64,000 nt of DNA from Girardinichthys multiradiatus (taxonomy: Eukaryota; Chordata; Actinopteri; Cyprinodontiformes; Goodeidae): positions 46,414,891-46,478,890 of the forward strand of contig NC_061796.1 in assembly GCF_021462225.1 (NCBI RefSeq), written 5' to 3'. The position numbers and the translations under genes are program-made. The notes under the pieces were generated by a model. That model searched no databases. It was not told the origin of the DNA and saw only the letters and a list, made by a program, of their open reading frames with translations. Shown here in pieces: positions 58,901 through 64,000 of this stretch. Position 1 is the first letter of the stretch; every line of letters begins with the position of its first letter.

Positions 58901-61900
58901 ACTACACAGACCTTTGGAAACCATGGAGATGCAGCTGCTCATTTAATGAAACATTACTAGACACACATTATGAGTTGATATATGATCAAATATGCTGGTG
59001 CCACCCTCTCAAAATGTTGTTAATCTTTCATTCCAATTTCTGAGAGTTTTTTGACTTAATAAAACTGCAACAAATGATCAAAACTAAATGGAATTAGTGA
59101 AATAACCTTCAGGTGTTTTTCTACATATGCAGAAATGTAGGAAAACATCCTCAGCCCAACAATCAGGGCATTCACACAGAAAACGAAGGGATCCCAAATC
59201 TGATGAAGATTTTCTTGTTTATGTTTTATTGTAGGAATAAGAGGAAGAGTTCTTTTCATGAGCAACCTTTTCATCTTTCTGTCAATAAAACCCTTAAATA
59301 ATATAAAATAATCAACATAAATATTTGCTGATTCTTTTCAATGTTCAGGTGATTTGGATGGAAACCTACAATAAACTGTAAATATGTTGAAGCCATTGTT
59401 GTTGGCAGAATGTTTGTCTTTCAGATTATTGTCAGATTGACCGGAAAACTGAAGCCTCTTCCTCCTCACACGCAGACATCGGGTTTATTTTTGGAGTAAA
59501 GTAGGTCTGCATGAACTCATTGTAATACAGTAAGTTAACATGAGTATTATCAGTGCTTGAGCAGTGTGAACATTTTGCTTAATTTGCAGGTTAAAACATC
59601 TGATCTCTCAAACTAAATGCTCAAAACATTTGCAGCTTTTCCCATATCTTCTTCTTTGATTTCTATTTTTTTGTATGTTTTTATTAGACAAAAATCTGTT
59701 GGTAGAATGTTCTACTGCTCTGATTACACAGAGAATATAAATAATCCCTAATGGCAAGGACACATTTTATATAGCAAACTCAGCTTTATCATATATATGC
59801 AGATTTGGTCATTTATTAAATGCAGGTTGAAAGTAAACTAGTAAAGCTACTCTGAGGTTCACATAAAACACTAAAATGTAGCATCTCTGAACCTGTTGAA
59901 ACTGAAAAATGAAGTGAAATCATGTTTCTGCTTAATAATGAAACAAGTTTAGTTTATTTTAGGTACAGACTCCTGATAATAAAAATCTAGATGGTCTAGC
60001 TGTTTTTGGCTCTGAGCGAACTCCTGCTTCCTCTTGCAGACTTCTTCTGCAATGATCTGGGAAGGTCTTGTGTTTTCTACTACTAGATCTGTACTTACAA
60101 AACTCCACGCTCCCACAGGGGTTGTTTATGGTGCTAAATCTGTCTCATAATTTTTCCTTTCCATTTCCATTCAGTTGGAAATCTACCTAAACCACTTTAA
60201 AACTTTATCAGTTGAACATCTGCCATGATTAAGACAGGTTTTCCCTAGTTGTGGTCCCCAATGTAATCTTTGGAAAGCCCCACTACCCACTTGTTTAGAT
60301 GTTCATGCAAAACTTCTTTATCAGTTTCTATCTGCAGCTTCCCCACAAACAATCTGACACTAGCGCCCACTTCACACTGTGATCAGCACGTTTTGCAGCA
60401 TAAAGTACACAGGAAGACAGTATTGAAATGTGTCATCCACTCATAGACAACACAAACCACTTGTAAAATTTGCTAAATTAACACTAAAGTTCTTCTGCAT
60501 TCACAACTTAAAACAGCACGAGCTTCAAAGCAAAGGTTTTCCCAATGTGTGAATAATTTAAGGTATCATTAGGTATCATTTAAGGTATTATTCGTAGTTT
60601 GCTGATTTAATGTCAGAATATTTGGGGCTGGTGTAGAACAGGGAATAGACCCTAACATGATAAATTTCACCATACAGGTCCTTCTCAAAATATTAGCATA
60701 TTGTGATAAAGTTCATTATTTTCCATAATGTCATGATGAAAATTTAACATTCATATATTTTAGATTCATTGCACACTAACTGAAATATTTCAGGTCTTTT
60801 ATTGTCTTAATACGGATGATTTTGGCATACAGCTCATGAAAACCCAAAATTCCTATCTCACAAAATTAGCATATTTCATCCGACCAATAAAATAAAAGTG
60901 TTTTTAATACAAAAAACATCAACCTTCAAATAATCATGTACAGTTATGCACTCAATACTTGGTCTGGAATCCTTTTGCAGAAATGACTGCTTCAATGCGG
61001 CGTGGCATGGAGGCAATCAGCCTGTGGCACTGCTGAGGTCTTATGGAGGCCCAGGATGCTTCGATAGCGGCCTTTAGCTCATCCAGAGTGTTGGGTCTTG
61101 AGTCTCTCAACGTTCTCTTCACAATATCCCACAGATTCTCTATGGGGTTCAGGTCAGGAGAGTTGGCAGGCCAATTGAGCACAGTGATACCATGGTCAGT
61201 AAACCATTTACCAGTGGTTTTGGCACTGTGAGCAGGTGCCAGGTCGTGCTGAAAAATGAAATCTTCATCTCCATAAAGCTTTTCAGCAGATGGAAGCATG
61301 AAGTGCTCCAAAATCTCCTGATAGCTAGCTGCATTGACCCTGCCCTTGATAAAACACAGTGGACCAACACCAGCAGCTGACACGGCACCCCAGACCATCA
61401 CTGACTGTGGGTACTTGGCACTGGACTTCTGGCATTTTGGCATTTCCTTCTCCCCAGTCTTCCTCCAGACTCTGGCACCTTGATTTCCGAATGACATGCA
61501 GAATTTGCTTTCATCCAAAAAAAGTACTTTGGACCACTGAGCAACAGTCCAGTGCTGCTTCTCTGTAGCCCAGGTCAGGCGCTTCTGCCGCTGTTTCTGG
61601 TTCAAAAGTGGCTTGACCTGGGGAATGCGGCACCTGTAGCCCATTTCCTGCACACGCCTGTGCACGGTAGCTCTGGATGTTTCTACTCCAGACTCAGTCC
61701 ACTGCTTCCGCAGGTCCCCCAAGGTCTGGAATCGGCCCTTCTCCACAATCTTCCTCAGGGTCCGGTCACCTCTTCTCGTTGTGCAGCGTTTTCTGCCACA
61801 CTTTTTCCTTCCCACAGACTTCCCACTGAGGTGCCTTGATACAGCACTCTGGGAACAGCGTATTTGTTCAGAAATGTCTTTCTGTGTCTTACCCTCTTGC

Positions 61901-64000
61901 TTGAGGGTGTCAATAGTGGCCTTCTGGACAGCAGTCAGGTCGGCAGTCTTACCCATGATTGGGGTTTTGAGTGATGAACCAGGCTGGGAGTTTTAAAGGC
62001 CTCAGGAATCTTTTGCAGGTGTTTAGAGTTAACTCGTTGATTCAGATGATTAGGTTCATAGCTCGTTTAGAGACCCTTTTAATGATATGCTAATTTTGTG
62101 AGATAGGAATTTTGGGTTTTCATGAGCTGTATGCCAAAATCATCCGTATTAAGACAATAAAAGACCTGAAATATTTCAGTTAGTGTGCAATGAATCTAAA
62201 ATATATGAATGTTAAATTTTCATCATGACATTATGGAAAATAATGAACTTTATCACAATATGCTAATATTTTGAGAAGGACCTGTACTAATGGCATGCAA
62301 CCTAGTTGTACCAACAACTGCCAGGTGGCGCTGTTGGCAAGGAGCTATGCTTAAAAAACCAAGATGGTGCTGCAGGAAAACACCAGACAGACTCTGTACA
62401 AGCTGCTGAAGGAGGCTGGGCCCAGATGTCTTGAAAACATCACCAGCCAGCCCCATGTGATCCCAAACGCAGACTAACCTGTATCTGCTGGGGGTCCATG
62501 ATGTTAACGGGAAGATTGAAGGTTCCAAGCATAACATAGCTGTTAGCGTTGCGATCGTGCGGCACTTGGGGCGTTCCCTGGGAGGACGAGGATGGCCCGC
62601 TGTCTGCTGAGGTTCCTCCGGATCCCGAACCGCCCTGGGAGGGTGGAGGGGGGGCCCGTTCCACCAGGTGGATCACCTTTCCACCCACATCTGCAAAAAC
62701 AAAAAAAAACAAAAAATACCTTAGAAGTACAGTAATGCATGGAAGAGGCTCGTTACAAAGAAGTACAGCAGAGGAACTCATTTATAATCAAAAATTTCAA
62801 AAGCTACTAAATATTCTGTTAGTTGAATTATTGATTAATAATAATAATCATCTTTATTGGTCATTGCACATTACAATGACATTTGTCCTCCGCATTTAAC
62901 CCATCCCTTATAGGAAGCAGTGGGCTGCCATTGTGCGGCGCCCAGGGAGCCAGAGTGGCAGGCTGTGGGATACGAACCCCGCCCCTGTTCTAACCACTAG
63001 GCCACCAGTTTCCCCAATTTAATATAATTCAATTCAATTCAGTTTATTTATATAGCAACACATGTTGTCTCAAGGCTCTTCACAACAGTCAGGTTCATAC
63101 ATTCCCATTAATCGTAACCATTGAACAGTTCAGTCAGATTCAGTTATTTATTCAAATTGGATAAAAAGTTTTTCTATCTAAGGAAACCCAGCAGATTGCA
63201 TCCAGTCAGTGACTTGCAGCATTCACTCCTCCTGGATGAGCATGTAGAGACAGTGGACAGTCACTGGTGTTGACTTTGCAGCAACCCCTCATACTGAGCA
63301 TGCATGTAGCGACAGTGGAGAGGAAAAACTCCCTTTTAACAGGAAGAAACCTCCAGCAGAACCAGAACCAGGCTCAGTGTGAGCGGCCATCTGCCACGAC
63401 CGACTGGGGGTTTGAGAGAACAGAGCAGAGACACAAAGAGAACAAAGAAGCACTGATCCAGGAGTACTTTCTATGGGAAGGAAAAGTAAATGTTAATGGA
63501 TGTAGCACCTTTAGATGTTTCATCTAGAACGTTTCACCCTGGACAGGTCGCCAGTCCATCGCAGGGCAACACACAAACAACCAAGCACACACTCATTCAT
63601 ACACCTAAGGGGAATTTAGAGTTACCAATTAACCTAACAGGCAAGTCTGTGGGAGGAAGCCGGAGTACCCGGTGAGAACCCACGCATGCACGGGGAGAAC
63701 ATGCAAACTCCATGAAGAAAGACCCCCGGTCCGGAATCGAGCCCAGGACCTTCCTGCTGCAAGGCAACAGTGCTACCAACTGCGCCACCGTGCAGCCGAT
63801 TATTTAAATTATATTTAAACAAAAAGAGCAGGGCCAGACTAATCTTGTACTGGACCTGGACTGGACTGAGTTCAGATTTAAGGAACCCTTCCTGACTTAC
63901 TGTAGTCTGCCAGCGTACGTTCATCCTGCAGCACTCTGCCCTGGTAGATGAGCCGTTGTTTATCCACAGGAATGCCCACTGAAGAGGCAATGTGGTCCTT
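49915..64000 (-). CDS. bag6: Large proline-rich protein BAG6 (5' end outside window)
   Basis: BAG6 is a chaperone scaffold that captures exposed hydrophobic segments, hands tail-anchored proteins to the GET/TRC pathway with UBL4A and GET4, and sends misplaced proteins for degradation. 23 exons are seen (minus strand): 63901-64000 (cut by the window), 62479-62690, 58803-58874, 58601-58723, 58305-58507, 57565-57697, 56407-56607, 56102-56324, 55811-55861, 54837-55186, 54684-54756, 54278-54585, 53863-54124, 53584-53753, 53449-53502, 52148-52256, 51842-51966, 51168-51302, 50951-50998, 50666-50875, 50380-50487, 50156-50302, 49915-50010. The first is part of the ubiquitin-like domain ([15 protein letters not shown]). 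Next come [28 protein letters not shown], long Pro/Ser/Thr-rich stretches, WAAAVPPEWVPII, the nuclear-signal region GMPAKRRK, and the end FPNAHRAF. Some middle exon ends are approximate by a few bases. Confidence 0.94.
52257..53448 (-). other. Large bag6 intron
   Basis: No repeat family or second gene is recognised in this 1.2-kb intron. Confidence 0.4.
55187..55810 (-). other. Very AT-rich bag6 intron
   Basis: From about 55250 to 55780 the sequence is almost all A and T (runs such as AAATAAATTTAATAAATAAA). No coding or repeat family recognised; splice borders on both sides look normal. Confidence 0.6.
56608..57564 (-). other. bag6 intron with GGAT microsatellite
   Basis: Mostly plain intron; it holds the tetranucleotide array at 57079-57136. 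The next intron (57698-58304) shows nothing recognised. Confidence 0.4.
57079..57136 (+). repeat. (GGAT)n microsatellite
   Basis: About 14 perfect GGAT units (58 bp). GATG-type arrays are also typical Rex3 tails, but no LINE sequence is attached here. Confidence 0.95.
58875..60674 (-). other. bag6 intron, part beside Tc1 copy 3
   Basis: 1.8 kb of AT-rich intron with no gene or known repeat seen. Confidence 0.4.
60675..62284 (-). mobile_element. Tc1-family transposon copy 3, intact, in a bag6 intron
   Basis: 1610-bp element with 200-bp inverted repeats (60675-60874 and 62085-62284) and TA duplications at 60673-60674 and 62285-62286. It lies in the bag6 intron between exons 62479-62690 and 58803-58874, in the same orientation as bag6. 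It is nearly identical to copies 1 and 2. Confidence 0.96.
60952..61956 (-). CDS. Tc1 transposase, copy 3 (334 aa, open)
   Basis: Full-length frame with the same helix-turn-helix and DD34E layout as the other two copies. Private changes include SEQIRCSQ in the first helix-turn-helix and VLFLDESKF beside the first catalytic Asp (usually FSDES), and GFQTKY at the end. The catalytic D, D and E remain. The change next to the first Asp could lower activity, but this cannot be judged from sequence. Confidence 0.94.
   Translation of the reverse strand: MGKTADLTAVQKATIDTLKQEGKTQKDISEQIRCSQSAVSRHLSGKSVGRKKCGRKRCTTRRGDRTLRKIVEKGRFQTLGDLRKQWTESGVETSRATVHRRVQEMGYRCRIPQVKPLLNQKQRQKRLTWATEKQHWTVAQWSKVLFLDESKFCMSFGNQGARVWRKTGEKEMPKCQKSSAKYPQSVMVWGAVSAAGVGPLCFIKGRVNAASYQEILEHFMLPSAEKLYGDEDFIFQHDLAPAHSAKTTGKWFTDHGITVLNWPANSPDLNPIENLWDIVKRTLRDSRPNTLDELKAAIEASWASIRPQQCHRLIASMPRRIEAVISAKGFQTKY
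62830..63013 (-). repeat. tRNA-derived SINE
   Basis: Read on the minus strand: GGTGGCCTAGTGGTTAGAAC (A box), GGGGTTCGTATCCC (B box), body, then ATTGTAATGTGCAATGACCA and a TTATTATTA-type tail. A clear tRNA-headed SINE in a bag6 intron. Confidence 0.8.
63027..63440 (+). repeat. Dispersed repeat family 2, copy 2
   Basis: Shares about 330 bp with 20877-21212 and extends further through GGAAGAAACCTCCAGCAGAA and CAGAACCAGGCTCAGTGTGA. No open frame of note. In a bag6 intron. Confidence 0.75.
63520..63799 (-). repeat. tRNA-related SINE-like repeat, copy 5 (best preserved)
   Basis: Minus-strand copy with GGTGGCGCAGTTGGTAGCAC (A-box side), a GGTTCGATT-like B box (here GGCTCGATTCCGG) and the conserved TTAGGTTAATTGG block. 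In a bag6 intron, about 100 bp from the ubiquitin-like-domain exon. Confidence 0.8.

Noticed and set aside
62830..63013. tRNA gene
   Set aside because: The tRNA-like head is part of a SINE; no full cloverleaf is seen. The same holds for the other A-box/B-box hits.

Overview
This window is vertebrate nuclear DNA, almost certainly from a percomorph teleost. Short exons with GT/AG borders encode a recognisable tetraspanin-13, the BAG6 chaperone and fish-type C-type lectin-like receptors. These genes sit among typical teleost repeats: Tc1 transposons, RTE/Rex3-like LINEs, tRNA-derived SINEs and an LTR element. Species cannot be named from the sequence.

Layout. (1) 1-7555, minus strand: the 5' half of a C-type lectin-like receptor gene (gene A: cytoplasmic, membrane and stalk exons; its lectin domain is not in the window). 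Its introns carry a 1.6-kb palindrome with 622-bp arms, a 310-bp tandem duplication and old transposon pieces. (2) 7556-14830: the spacer between two divergent receptor genes, mostly a Tc1 transposon (8798-13549) with a 3.1-kb Rex3-like LINE inside its right inverted repeat. (3) 14831-21488, plus strand: gene B, a complete seven-exon receptor of 291 aa, with a second intact Tc1 copy 8 bp past a splice donor. (4) 24205-31314, plus strand: gene C, a complete seven-exon receptor of 282 aa, with a third Rex3-like fragment in an intron. (5) 32796-39466: a decayed LTR retroelement with two LTRs and a primer-binding site matching tRNA-Ser(GCU). (6) 40574-44064, plus strand: tspan13, six exons, 204 aa. 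(7) 44065-49914: intergenic sequence and the probable bag6 3' UTR, including an inverted partial copy of tspan13 exon 3. (8) 49915 to beyond 64000, minus strand: bag6, 23 exons seen, with the third intact Tc1 copy in an intron.

How the genes fit together. Receptors A, B and C share one architecture: exon 1 carries an ITIM-type tyrosine motif, exon 2 carries a second tyrosine motif, then come a transmembrane exon, a coiled stalk exon and (in B and C) a three-exon C-type lectin domain. They look like a small local family of inhibitory type II immune receptors. tspan13 and bag6 are housekeeping neighbours that converge tail to tail. BAG6 lies in the MHC class III region in mammals, so its closeness to an NK-receptor-like cluster is of interest, but that link is inference. 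The three 1610-bp Tc1 copies are nearly identical with open transposase frames, so they spread recently.
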